In this document: positions 41,785 to 50,685 of the stretch, one piece after another | How the letters are laid out: the number at the start of each line of letters is the position of its first letter | Position numbering within the stretch: position 1 is the stretch's first letter | NCBI GenBank assembly: GCA_003210095.1 | Contig: QCNP01000001.1 | Location: 170,001-234,000 of the forward strand | Direction: 5' to 3' | Length of the DNA: 64,000 nt | DNA from: Pelagibacteraceae bacterium AG-426-E17 | GTDB lineage: Bacteria > Pseudomonadota > Alphaproteobacteria > Pelagibacterales > Pelagibacteraceae | The notes under the pieces: model-generated | Databases searched by the model: none | Seen by the model: only the letters and a program-made list of their open reading frames with translations | What the model was told of the DNA's origin: nothing | Made by a program: the position numbers and the translations under genes

Positions 41785-42834
41785 TTAGTTTTTAGCTTGT
41801 TTTGAAGTTGGTATATTTAATTTTTCAACATTCTCATTTTTTGACGCTATTTCAACTTGTTCGGGATCTTTAATATTTCCTAAGGTATTCATTATAGATC
41901 TTGCATCTCTTCCGAAACTATCAGTGGCTTGCATAGCTTGTTCTAGTTTTTTTCTAAGTTCTTTTATTCCATCAAAATGTTTTTCAAATCTTGAGCTTAT
42001 ATTTCTTAAATCATTATAAATTTGTGTAGCATGTTGCTGAACTTTTAGTGTTTGAAATCCTAAATGATAGGATTGTAATAAAGCAGACAAAGTGTTAGGG
42101 CCAGAAATTGTAACCTTATATTTGGTTCTTAATTCCTGTAAAAGCAGCTCTTTAGTTTTAGGGTCTCTGTAGCTAGAGAGTTCTGAGAATAATCCCTCAG
42201 TTGGAACATAAACTATTGCAAAATCTGTACTTTTCGGCGGTGCTATATATTTTGCGTTAACAGTTTTAGCTTTCAATCTAAACGCTGATGCTAAATCTTT
42301 TCTTGCCTCTGCTTGTGCGTCTTTGTCATTGGCATTATATGCGTCATCAATCGCTTTATATTTTTCAACAGGCCAGTGACTATCAATTGGCAACATTACA
42401 TCTTGAAGCTTAATAGCGAACTCTACTGTTTCTGAGGTGTCTTCTTTCATTTTAGCATTCGCGACATATTGAGATGCTGGTAACAAATCTTTTAGGAGTG
42501 CACCTAATCCAAATTCCGCAAGAGTTCCGTATGATTTTACCCCACTTAAAATTCTACTAAAGTTATCTTGGCTTTTATTTAATTCGCTTACTTGTTGATT
42601 AAAAACTGATACTTTTTCATCAACTTTTGTAAGAGCTCCTGTCATATCTTTTGCTATTTCTTTACTCATTGACCCAAAAGATTGACTAAATGTATTTTTT
42701 AAAGAACTTAATTCATCTTTAAAAAGTTGTTCATTATTTACTGGATCAGGATGTTTACGCTTGATTAGAAATAAAATTGCTAAAAAATTAGCAAGAAGCG
42801 AGATAATAACTAAAATTGTAAGTAACGAATCCAT
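41785..42834 (-). CDS. rmuC: DNA recombination protein RmuC
   Basis: N-terminal TM and coiled coil; LPIDSHWPVEKY, AIVYVPTEGLFSEL, GPNTLSALL. Confidence 0.9.
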   Translation of the reverse strand: MDSLLTILVIISLLANFLAILFLIKRKHPDPVNNEQLFKDELSSLKNTFSQSFGSMSKEIAKDMTGALTKVDEKVSVFNQQVSELNKSQDNFSRILSGVKSYGTLAEFGLGALLKDLLPASQYVANAKMKEDTSETVEFAIKLQDVMLPIDSHWPVEKYKAIDDAYNANDKDAQAEARKDLASAFRLKAKTVNAKYIAPPKSTDFAIVYVPTEGLFSELSSYRDPKTKELLLQELRTKYKVTISGPNTLSALLQSYHLGFQTLKVQQHATQIYNDLRNISSRFEKHFDGIKELRKKLEQAMQATDSFGRDARSIMNTLGNIKDPEQVEIASKNENVEKLNIPTSKQAKN

Positions 42835-42841
42835 GCCTATA

Positions 42842-43525
42842 CTATACAATTTTATCAAGTTTATTTATAATATTAAAAACACTTTTCTTTTTTTGGCTTT
42901 TTTGGGAAATCATTAAACATGCTTGAGATTTAAGTATAACTCCGTCTTTTAATATTCTTAAATTATTAGCTCTTAAAGTTTCACCTGTAGAGGTGATATC
43001 TGTTATAATTTCTGAAGAACCTGTGAATGGATATATTTCTGTTGCACCAAGACTTTTTACAATTTTAAATTGTGTAACACCCCTTTCAAACATAAAATTC
43101 GTTGTTAAATTTGGATACTTTGTTGCTACTCTTAATCTAGTTTTTTTTTTTTCTTTAAACTCGAATGCAATTTCCTCCAAATCAGCTATTGTTTGAACAT
43201 CAATCCAATCATCAGGAATAGCAATTACTAAATTGGCTTTACCAAAAGTATATTTTTTTTTCACTATTATTTTTTTTTGCACATTAATTGCACTTTCTTT
43301 TAATAAATCAAACCCTGAAAAACCAATATCCAAAGTTCCATCTCCTAATCTTTCAACAATTTCTCTTGCATGTAAGTAGGTAATATTTATATTTTTATAT
43401 CCTTTTAAAGATCCTAATAAGTCTCTTTCTCCTCTTTCGGATATAAGTTTTAAATTATTTTTAGAAAAAATATTTAATATATCTTTTCTTAATCTACCTT
43501 TACTGGGAATTCCAATATTAATCAT
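42842..43525 (-). CDS. hisG: ATP phosphoribosyltransferase, short (HisZ-dependent) form
   Basis: IGIPSKGRLRKDILNIF; DIGFSGFDLL; TGSSEIITDITSTGETLRANNL; about 227 aa. Confidence 0.94.
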   Translation of the reverse strand: MINIGIPSKGRLRKDILNIFSKNNLKLISERGERDLLGSLKGYKNINITYLHAREIVERLGDGTLDIGFSGFDLLKESAINVQKKIIVKKKYTFGKANLVIAIPDDWIDVQTIADLEEIAFEFKEKKKTRLRVATKYPNLTTNFMFERGVTQFKIVKSLGATEIYPFTGSSEIITDITSTGETLRANNLRILKDGVILKSQACLMISQKSQKKKSVFNIINKLDKIV

Positions 43526-44570
43526 TTAAGTTTATAGCTGCTCCAACTGCTGGTATTTTTTTATTCGATCCAAGATCACCAATAAGATTATCGTATCGTC
43601 CACCATTAATAATGTTAATTTTATTTGATTTAATTTTAATATCAATTTTGAAGACTAAACCTGTGTAATATTCTAATTGTCTTCCAAAAGAAGCTGAATA
43701 TTTTACGTTTAATCTTGAAAATTTATTTTTAGAGATTGGGAAATAATTTTTTTCTACTCTTAAATTAATTTTATATTTTTTAAAAAAAAGATTTAATTTG
43801 TTAAATGCTTCGCTGATTGGACAATCTATTTTAAGAAACTCTTTTATTATTTTTACGACATTTTTGCCTTTTTGTGGTCTTCTTGGATCATTTATCTTAT
43901 TATTAAATCTGTTTAGAATCTCATTTAGTGACCTTCCAGCAATAACTTTTGATTGTTTTTGTTTAAGCATTACTTCATATTTTTTTTTATCTATTTCAAC
44001 AATTGTTGGATCTACATCAGAATTAGTTTCTAGCCTTTTTAACAAATCGTTAAAATATTTTTCTCTCCAAAAATGTCTTTGTAGTCTCAATTTCCATCTT
44101 TTAGGAATATCCAATTTATTCAATAGAAGTTTAAATATTTCGATATTTCCGATAGTCAAAACACCCGATGAAAATTTTACTTTTGATAATGATTTAACTG
44201 CTGTGTTAATAATTTTTTTATCGTCATCTTTTTCTTTGTTAGAGCCTATAATTTCAAAACCAATTTGATTTCTTATTATATTATCTGATAATCTTTGAGT
44301 TTTTCTAAAAGCTTGTCCACTGTAGAAAACTTTTTTGGATGCTTTATTTTTCTCATTTAAATATTTTAGACATGATGCAATTGTTAAGTCTGGTCTAAGA
44401 CAAATTTCATTACCTTTCTGATCATTAAAAGAGAAAATGAAACGTCTAAATGACTCACCAGATCTTTCAACAATATGATTAGTTTCTATTACAGTATCTA
44501 AATTAATATACTTAAAACCTTCTGATTTTATCAATTTTAATATATTTTCAGATAATTTTTTTGATTTCAT
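43518..44570 (-). CDS. hisZ: ATP phosphoribosyltransferase regulatory subunit
   Basis: HisRS-like core (LRPDLTIA, GGRYDNLIGDLG); between hisS and hisG; start placed at MKSKKLSE. Confidence 0.88.
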   Translation of the reverse strand: MKSKKLSENILKLIKSEGFKYINLDTVIETNHIVERSGESFRRFIFSFNDQKGNEICLRPDLTIASCLKYLNEKNKASKKVFYSGQAFRKTQRLSDNIIRNQIGFEIIGSNKEKDDDKKIINTAVKSLSKVKFSSGVLTIGNIEIFKLLLNKLDIPKRWKLRLQRHFWREKYFNDLLKRLETNSDVDPTIVEIDKKKYEVMLKQKQSKVIAGRSLNEILNRFNNKINDPRRPQKGKNVVKIIKEFLKIDCPISEAFNKLNLFFKKYKINLRVEKNYFPISKNKFSRLNVKYSASFGRQLEYYTGLVFKIDIKIKSNKINIINGGRYDNLIGDLGSNKKIPAVGAAINLND

Positions 44571-45882
44571 TAACCATGTTCTCATATTTAATATTAGTTT
44601 CCTTCCCAGTTCTAAGATCTTTTATTTTGACTTCTGAGTTTTTAATTTCTTCTTCACCAGCGAAAATTACACATGGAGAACTAATTCTATTAGCGTATTC
44701 CATTTGTTTTTTTATTTTTCCCTCACCAGGATAAATCTCTGAACTGATATTTTCTGATCTAAGTTTCTTTAGTATTTCTATATATTTTTTCATATTATTT
44801 TGATCAAAGACACTAATCATTACAGGGCGCGTAACTTTTAAATCAAATTCTTTTTTTTGCATCAGTGCAAACACAAGTCTATCTATACCCACTGATATGC
44901 CAGTTGCTGGATAATCAAGATTACCAAATTTGCTTACTAAATTATCGTATCTACCTCCACCACCTATTGATCCAAATTGAATAACTTGTCCCTTTAAATT
45001 TTTTACACTAAAATTTAGATTAACTTCAAATATTGGGCCTGTGTAGTACTCTAAACCTCTTATTACCGAAGGATCAAATTTATAGTTATCAAATTTATAA
45101 TCTTCAAAGATTTTTATTATTTGTTTTAAATCCTCGCTCTGAGGTGAGTTAATATTTAAAGAGCTTTCAATAACTTCTATTTGTTTATCGTCTAATTCCG
45201 CCCCTTTTGTATAATCTCCTGATTTATCTTTTCTACCTTCGCCCAGTAATTTTTTTACCTCTGTCCACCCTAACCTATCTATTTTATCTAAAGCTCGAAG
45301 GATTATAGAAATCTTTTCCTGAGACTGAATTTTTAGTTTTTTAAATAATTCATCTGTAATTTTCCTAGATGATATTTTGACTGTGTAATCATCATTAGTT
45401 AAGCCACAATTTTCTAAAATTTCTGAAATCATTACGCACAGCTCTGCATCAGCTTGTAAATTTTTTGTACCAACATAATCAGCATCGAACTGAAGAAACT
45501 CTCTATATCTTCCTGGCCCAGGTTTTTCATTTCTCCAAACGGTTCCTAATTGATAACGTTTAAAAGGTTTTGGTATTTCATTAAAATTTTTTGCAACAAA
45601 TCTTGCCAAGGGTGCTGTTAAATCATAACGTAAAGACAACCACTTGTTTTCGTCTTTAAAAGAAAATACACCTTCTCCAGGTCTTTCTTTATCAGGTAAA
45701 AATTTACCTATACTTTCAGTATATTCAAAACTTGGAGTTTCAAGATATTGAAAGCCGTACTTAACCATTACCTCTTTAATCTTTGAAATTATGAGGTCTC
45801 TGATTAAAAGTTCTTTTTCTTTTCTATCTTCAAAACCTGAAGGTAATTCTTTTAGAGGTTTGATTTTTTTTTGTTTTTCCAT
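44548..45882 (-). CDS. hisS: Histidine--tRNA ligase
   Basis: LRYDLTAPLARFVA, VWRNEKPGPGRYREFLQFDADYVG, GGGGRYDNLV. Start set to MEKQKK (45882); the track ORF start (45948) lies inside tRNA-His. Confidence 0.94.
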   Translation of the reverse strand: MEKQKKIKPLKELPSGFEDRKEKELLIRDLIISKIKEVMVKYGFQYLETPSFEYTESIGKFLPDKERPGEGVFSFKDENKWLSLRYDLTAPLARFVAKNFNEIPKPFKRYQLGTVWRNEKPGPGRYREFLQFDADYVGTKNLQADAELCVMISEILENCGLTNDDYTVKISSRKITDELFKKLKIQSQEKISIILRALDKIDRLGWTEVKKLLGEGRKDKSGDYTKGAELDDKQIEVIESSLNINSPQSEDLKQIIKIFEDYKFDNYKFDPSVIRGLEYYTGPIFEVNLNFSVKNLKGQVIQFGSIGGGGRYDNLVSKFGNLDYPATGISVGIDRLVFALMQKKEFDLKVTRPVMISVFDQNNMKKYIEILKKLRSENISSEIYPGEGKIKKQMEYANRISSPCVIFAGEEEIKNSEVKIKDLRTGKETNIKYENMVNEIKKII

Positions 45883-45886
45883 TTTT

Positions 45887-45963
45887 TGGTACACGGGGAC
45901 AGATTCGAACTGTCGACCTTCGGTTCCACAAACCGCTGCTCTAACCAACTGAGCTACCCGTGC
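45887..45963 (-). tRNA. tRNA-His(GTG)
   Basis: RC GCACGGGTAGCTCAGTTGGTTAGAGCAGCGGTTTGTGGAACCGAAGGTCGACAGTTCGAATCTGTCCCCGTGTACCA. Confidence 0.95.
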
Positions 45964-46130
45964 TCCTATCTTTGTTTTATACTAATTGTGGATATTTTTA
46001 AATTTATATAATGATTAAATAGCTAGCGTGCAGCCAGCATGCAAATGGTGTCTGTGAGATAATGTTAAATTATTAATAATCTTAATCATTGCGATGTAAT
46101 TAACAGTTTAATCAAAAAAATCAACAATTG

Positions 46131-46179
46131 ATTGTATAGGAACAAAATCAGCTTTTAAGCTTGCTTATCCCTATACAAT
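46131..46179 (-). terminator. Long hairpin downstream of cspA (10-bp perfect outer stem, nested inner stem)
   Basis: ATTGTATAGG...CCTATACAAT arms with AGCTTaaAAGCT nested inside on the minus transcript; T-rich run shortly after. Confidence 0.6.
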
Positions 46180-46197
46180 TATTTTGATGAATTAGAA

Positions 46198-46407
46198 TTA
46201 AGAGGTTTTTTGCAGTTTTACTGCGGCAGGACCTTTTTCTCCGTCTTCAACTTCAAATGTAAGCTCGTCACCTTCGTTTAAGAATCTTAAACCTGCTTCT
46301 CTTACAGCTGAAGCATGTACGAATACATCTTTTTCTTTGTCTTCACGCTCAATGAAACCATACCCTTTTTTTCCATTGAACCACTTTACTTTACCTTTTA
46401 GACTCAT
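46198..46407 (-). CDS. cspA: Cold shock protein
   Basis: [32 protein letters not shown]. Confidence 0.97.
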   Translation of the reverse strand: MSLKGKVKWFNGKKGYGFIEREDKEKDVFVHASAVREAGLRFLNEGDELTFEVEDGEKGPAAVKLQKTS

Positions 46408-46515
46408 TTTACTCTTTCGTTAGTTATTATACTTAAGCTTATTAAGCTTTAACGGGTTGTTATTAGATTTCTAAATTTAATGCAAGCAATTTAAATTGAC
46501 TTAATGTCACTTTGG

Positions 46516-46590
46516 TGGTGGCCTTGGTAAGAATCGCACTTACGACACATACCTTTTCAGGGTACTGCTCTACTACTGAGCTACAAGGCC
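46516..46590 (-). tRNA. tRNA-Phe(GAA) with atypical D- and T-loops
   Basis: GGCCTTG TA GCTC AGTAGTA GAGC A GTACC CTGAAAA GGTAT GTGTC GTAAG TGCGATT CTTAC CAAGGCC ACCA; all stems pair. Confidence 0.88.
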
Positions 46591-46591
46591 A

Positions 46592-46807
46592 TTAAAATCT
46601 AAATATGATACGCCCTTTTGTTAAATCGTAAGGGGTAACCTCTACTGTAACGTTGTCTCCTTGCAAAACTCTAATTCTATTTTTTCTTAGCTTTCCTGCA
46701 GTGTGAGCAGTTACAACATGGTTGTTTTCTAACTTTACTCTAAACATTGCATTAGGCAAAAGATCAATAACTTTTCCTTTAAATTCTAAAGAGTCTTGTT
46801 TTGACAA
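46592..46807 (-). CDS. infA: Translation initiation factor IF-1
   Basis: [66 protein letters not shown]. Confidence 0.97.
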   Translation of the reverse strand: MSKQDSLEFKGKVIDLLPNAMFRVKLENNHVVTAHTAGKLRKNRIRVLQGDNVTVEVTPYDLTKGRIIFRF

Positions 46808-46810
46808 ATA

Positions 46811-48091
46811 CTATTCTCCTATTCTTAATTTAACTGATTTAGCGTGTCCATCTAAACCTTCATAAGTTGCAAGATTTATAACTTTTTCACCGATAGTTTC
46901 AATACCCTTTTTTGATAAATTTATGTAAGAAATTCTTTTAAAAAAATCAAAAACAGATAGTCCACTAAAAAATTTTGCGGAAGAATGTGTTGGTAAAGTA
47001 TGATTGCTACCTGCGCAGTAATCCGTTACCGCCATTGCTGAGTACTTTCCTGTGCATATAGAGCCCGCATTTTTAATATTTTTTAAAATAGATTTATAAT
47101 TCTCCATGCTAAGTTCTAGATGCTCTGGTGCAATAATATTTATTATATCCGAAATTTTTTTGTCTGTGTTTGCAAAAATAAACAAACCATTCTTATTTAA
47201 ACTACCAGATGCAATTTTTTTGCGTGGTAAATTTTCTAATTGAATTTTTAATTCTTTTTGAACTTTATCAATTAACTCTTTATTTTTTGAAATAAGTATA
47301 CATTGAGCATTGATATCGTGTTCTGCTTGGCCTATTAAATCAGCTGCAACCCATTTCTCATTTGACTTTTTGTCTGCAACAACTGTTATTTCTGATGGAC
47401 CAGCTATCATATCGATTCCTACTTCTCCAAAAACTATTTTTTTTGCTGCAGCAACATAAATATTACCAGGTCCAACTATTTTATCTACGCGTTGAATTGT
47501 TTTTGTTCCATAAGCAAGAGCAGCTATAGCTTGAGCACCACCTATTCGATAAATTTCTTTTACACCACATTTTTTTGCTGCATATAAAACAGCTGCACTT
47601 TGGTTTTTATCTCTAACTGGATTTGCAATTACAATTCTTTTTACACCAGCAAGCATTGCGGGAATTGCATTCATCAAAACTGTTGAAGGAAAACTTGCAT
47701 TTCCGCCTGGAATATAAATTCCAACCGAGTTCAATGGTTTATACTTATAATCAATTTTATTATTTAAGTTATCTGAAAATTTTATATCTTTTGACTTTTG
47801 TTTTTTATGAAATTTTAAAATTCTTTGGTATGCAAAATCTATAGATTTTTTAACATTTGGATTTAAACTTTTTATAATTTTAGAAATACTACTATAATTA
47901 GAATTAATTCTTTTATTTTTATTAAATCTGAACTCATATTTCAGTACAGCTTTATCTCCATTTTTTTTTACATCCAGAACAATTTTTTTTGCTACATTGT
48001 AATCTTTATTAGAGAAAACCGATCTTTTGTTGATTTTTTTTAGTAATTCTTTTTGAAAATTTTTACCGTTTGCATTTAATCTAAGAATCAT
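46811..48091 (-). CDS. hisD: Histidinol dehydrogenase
   Basis: VGIYIPGGNASFPSTVLMNAIPA, GPSEITVVAD, AEHDINAQ. Confidence 0.96.
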   Translation of the reverse strand: MILRLNANGKNFQKELLKKINKRSVFSNKDYNVAKKIVLDVKKNGDKAVLKYEFRFNKNKRINSNYSSISKIIKSLNPNVKKSIDFAYQRILKFHKKQKSKDIKFSDNLNNKIDYKYKPLNSVGIYIPGGNASFPSTVLMNAIPAMLAGVKRIVIANPVRDKNQSAAVLYAAKKCGVKEIYRIGGAQAIAALAYGTKTIQRVDKIVGPGNIYVAAAKKIVFGEVGIDMIAGPSEITVVADKKSNEKWVAADLIGQAEHDINAQCILISKNKELIDKVQKELKIQLENLPRKKIASGSLNKNGLFIFANTDKKISDIINIIAPEHLELSMENYKSILKNIKNAGSICTGKYSAMAVTDYCAGSNHTLPTHSSAKFFSGLSVFDFFKRISYINLSKKGIETIGEKVINLATYEGLDGHAKSVKLRIGE

Positions 48092-48482
48092 TTTTAATTT
48101 CCTTCAAATCTTCAAGTGTAACTTCTATAATTTCTGAGGATAAGGTTATAAAGCCATTATCTGAAAATAACAAATTAAATTCGTAACCTTTTTTAGTTTT
48201 AATAGTATCGATAGCAAGGAGTGTTAAGCTCTCTTCGATTGAATATTGGTTTATATTTTTAGACTTTGCATTATCAATAAATTCAAATTTACAAATACTT
48301 AGTATTTTTTTCTTATTTTTGGCTTTAATTGAACTTCTCTCTAAAGATAATAGAAAAATCTTGTTTTTTTTTAGAAATTTAATGTCAGAAATTTTTAATT
48401 TAGATTTGTGACAATATAAAGAAATAAGATTTAATCCATTTAAATCTCTTGCTAATATTTTAGCTAAATATTTCTTAGACAT
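48081..48482 (-). CDS. DUF2948 family protein
   Basis: Position between murA and hisD and general sequence character, as in alphaproteobacteria. Confidence 0.65.
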   Translation of the reverse strand: MSKKYLAKILARDLNGLNLISLYCHKSKLKISDIKFLKKNKIFLLSLERSSIKAKNKKKILSICKFEFIDNAKSKNINQYSIEESLTLLAIDTIKTKKGYEFNLLFSDNGFITLSSEIIEVTLEDLKEIKNDS

Positions 48483-49749
48483 TATTTTTTAATTTAATTT
48501 TAATGCCTAATTTTTTTAATTTAGTTGACAAATTTTCATAACCTCTTAAGCCATGATAAATTCTTGAAATTGTTGAAGACCCCTCAGCTGATATTGCTCC
48601 TAGTATTATTGAAAAAGTGGTTCTTAAATCTGAAGAAATACAATCTGCTGATTTCAATTTTTTTTGACCAATAATAAAAGCTTTGTTTTTTTTTATAGAA
48701 ATTTTTGCACCCATTCGCTTTAACTCAGGCACAGCCATAAATCTATTAGAGAATATTGTTTCTTCAATCATACTTTTACCTGGTACCTGAGTTAAAACCG
48801 CAAGTAAAATTGGCATGTTATCTGTTGCAAATTGTGGCCAGGGGCCAGTTTTAATCGATACAGGTTTTAATCTTTTACCGTGTGAAAGTATTATAGAATT
48901 GTGATTCATTACTATTTTATATCCAATTTTTTTTAAGATGTTTAATTCCGCGTTTAAATAATTGGGATTAATATTTTTTACTTTAATCCTTCCATTAGTT
49001 GCAGCTCCTACACATAAATAACTAAAAGCTTCAATTCTGTCACCTATGATAGTATGCTCACCATCTATTAGATCATGAACCCCAATAATTTTTATTGACC
49101 TTTTGCCAATAAATTTTATTTTTGCTCCTGAATTATTTAAAAATTTAATCAAATCTTTTACCTCAGGCTCTATTGATATATTTTTAATTATATGCTCACC
49201 GCTTATTAATACTGAGGCCATTATCAAATTTGAGCTACCTGTAACAGTAACTTTTGGAAATTTGTAAATATTTCCTTTTAATCCATTCTTTGAGTAAATA
49301 TTCACATAACCCTTGCTTAAAGTATTCACAGCACCAAGACTTTTAAATCCTGAAAGATGCCATGATGTATCTCTAATACCAAGTGCACAACCCCCACCTA
49401 AAGCAACTTTAATTTTATTTTTTGGATATCTGGCTAATAGAGGTCCCATTGTCAAAACTCCTGCTCTCATTGTAGAAACTAAATTATAAGGAACAACTAA
49501 TTTATGTCTTTTATTATTTGTGATTTTTATAATTTTTTTTTCTCTTATAAGTTCAACTTTAGCACCCAAAGAAATTAATAGATCTTTCATAGTTAAAACA
49601 TCTTTTACAAAAGGAACATTTTTTAAAATAACTTTTCTTTTAAAAAGTATTGAGGCTGCCATTAAAGGTAGACAAGAATTTTTTGCACCACTAATGTTTA
49701 TTTCACCTTTAACAGCTTTATTAGGGCCATTGATTATATAACTTTTCAT
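48475..49749 (-). CDS. murA: UDP-N-acetylglucosamine 1-carboxyvinyltransferase
   Basis: GEINISGAKNSCLPLMAASIL; GGGCALGIRDTSWHLSG; TGPWPQFATDNMP. Confidence 0.95.
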   Translation of the reverse strand: MKSYIINGPNKAVKGEINISGAKNSCLPLMAASILFKRKVILKNVPFVKDVLTMKDLLISLGAKVELIREKKIIKITNNKRHKLVVPYNLVSTMRAGVLTMGPLLARYPKNKIKVALGGGCALGIRDTSWHLSGFKSLGAVNTLSKGYVNIYSKNGLKGNIYKFPKVTVTGSSNLIMASVLISGEHIIKNISIEPEVKDLIKFLNNSGAKIKFIGKRSIKIIGVHDLIDGEHTIIGDRIEAFSYLCVGAATNGRIKVKNINPNYLNAELNILKKIGYKIVMNHNSIILSHGKRLKPVSIKTGPWPQFATDNMPILLAVLTQVPGKSMIEETIFSNRFMAVPELKRMGAKISIKKNKAFIIGQKKLKSADCISSDLRTTFSIILGAISAEGSSTISRIYHGLRGYENLSTKLKKLGIKIKLKNNV

Positions 49750-50300
49750 TATTTAGATTTTGCAAGAGTAATTCCAACTTGACCTTGGTATTTCCCTTTT
49801 CTATCTGAGTAAGAAACCTCTGGTTGATCTCCTTTAAAAAATAATATTTGTGCAGCACCACTGTTCGCATACAATTTTATAGAATTACTCGTGTGGTTTG
49901 AGAATTCTAAGACTAAATTACCATGCCAACCAGCTTCTAAAACTGTAGGAGGCGTGCCAAGTCCACATCTTGCATAAGTTGATTTTGCAGTAACCAGCCC
50001 TGTAATATTTCTTGGCATTTTGAAATATTCTAGACTACTAGCCAGTGCAAAAGAATTTGGCGGTATGAGTATAAATTCTTCTCCTTTAACTGTAATAAAA
50101 TTATCCTCACTAAAATTTTTTGGATCTGCTGTAGCCCCTTTAATATTAGTGAAGATTTTAAATTCAGAACCACATCTTAAATCATACCCAAACGAATTAA
50201 GACCATGACTTATGCCTTTGGACACACTTTCATTAATAAAAGGGGAGATCATTTCCTCTTCTTCTGACAATTTTATTATTTGCTTATCATTTAGAATCAT
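49749..50300 (-). CDS. dcd: dCTP deaminase
   Basis: SYDLRCGSEFKIF-type motif, TAKSTYARCGL, PTVLEAGWHGNLVLEFSN. Confidence 0.94.
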   Translation of the reverse strand: MILNDKQIIKLSEEEEMISPFINESVSKGISHGLNSFGYDLRCGSEFKIFTNIKGATADPKNFSEDNFITVKGEEFILIPPNSFALASSLEYFKMPRNITGLVTAKSTYARCGLGTPPTVLEAGWHGNLVLEFSNHTSNSIKLYANSGAAQILFFKGDQPEVSYSDRKGKYQGQVGITLAKSK

Positions 50301-50397
50301 TTTTTTTCTTTGTTTTTTTTAAAATTTTTCTTTTTTTCAAATTTTGTCGTAATGCCCTTTCTAAATCAACCTTTGAGGGCTTCCTTTTACTGGTCAT
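50287..50397 (-). CDS. Very small basic protein (36 aa), hypothetical
   Basis: ORF MTSKRKPSKVDLERALRQNLKKRKILKKTKKKNDSK; absent from the track (too short); overlaps dcd start. Confidence 0.45.
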   Translation of the reverse strand: MTSKRKPSKVDLERALRQNLKKRKILKKTKKKNDSK

Positions 50398-50402
50398 TTT
50401 TT

Positions 50403-50600
50403 TTATTTTTTTTGAGGATTTGTTAAATGTTCAAGCGTTACTACTTGGTCTATAGGGATGGTCTTGTCTTCTTTTTTTTTATCTGAGCCAGACTTAAGTT
50501 GTTTTTTTGCTCTTTTCTCTGCAAGCTTTTTTTCTCTTTTAGCTTGCTTTTCCATTGCTTTAGCACTTCTTGTTGATTTATAGTCGTAGTGAATTCCCAT
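50403..50600 (-). CDS. Small Lys-rich conserved hypothetical protein
   Basis: MGIHYDYKSTRSAKAMEKQAKREKKLAEKRAKKQLKSGSDKKKEDKTIPIDQVVTLEHLTNPQKK; starts at a conserved-looking N-terminus. Confidence 0.65.
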   Translation of the reverse strand: MGIHYDYKSTRSAKAMEKQAKREKKLAEKRAKKQLKSGSDKKKEDKTIPIDQVVTLEHLTNPQKK

Positions 50601-50685
50601 AAATATTTTTAATTATAATGTAATAAAAAAAAAAATTAAGGCAATAATTTGAAAAATCTAAAGTTTTACACTATTTTAAATATAC

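Noticed and set aside
45883-45948. N-terminal extension of the hisS ORF in the track
   Set aside because: It translates tRNA-His sequence; the true start is at 45882.
46408-46515. cspA leader with AAGCTTAATAAGCTT repeats as a cold-shock RNA thermosensor
   Set aside because: Only short palindromes are visible; no convincing alternative structures around the start codon.
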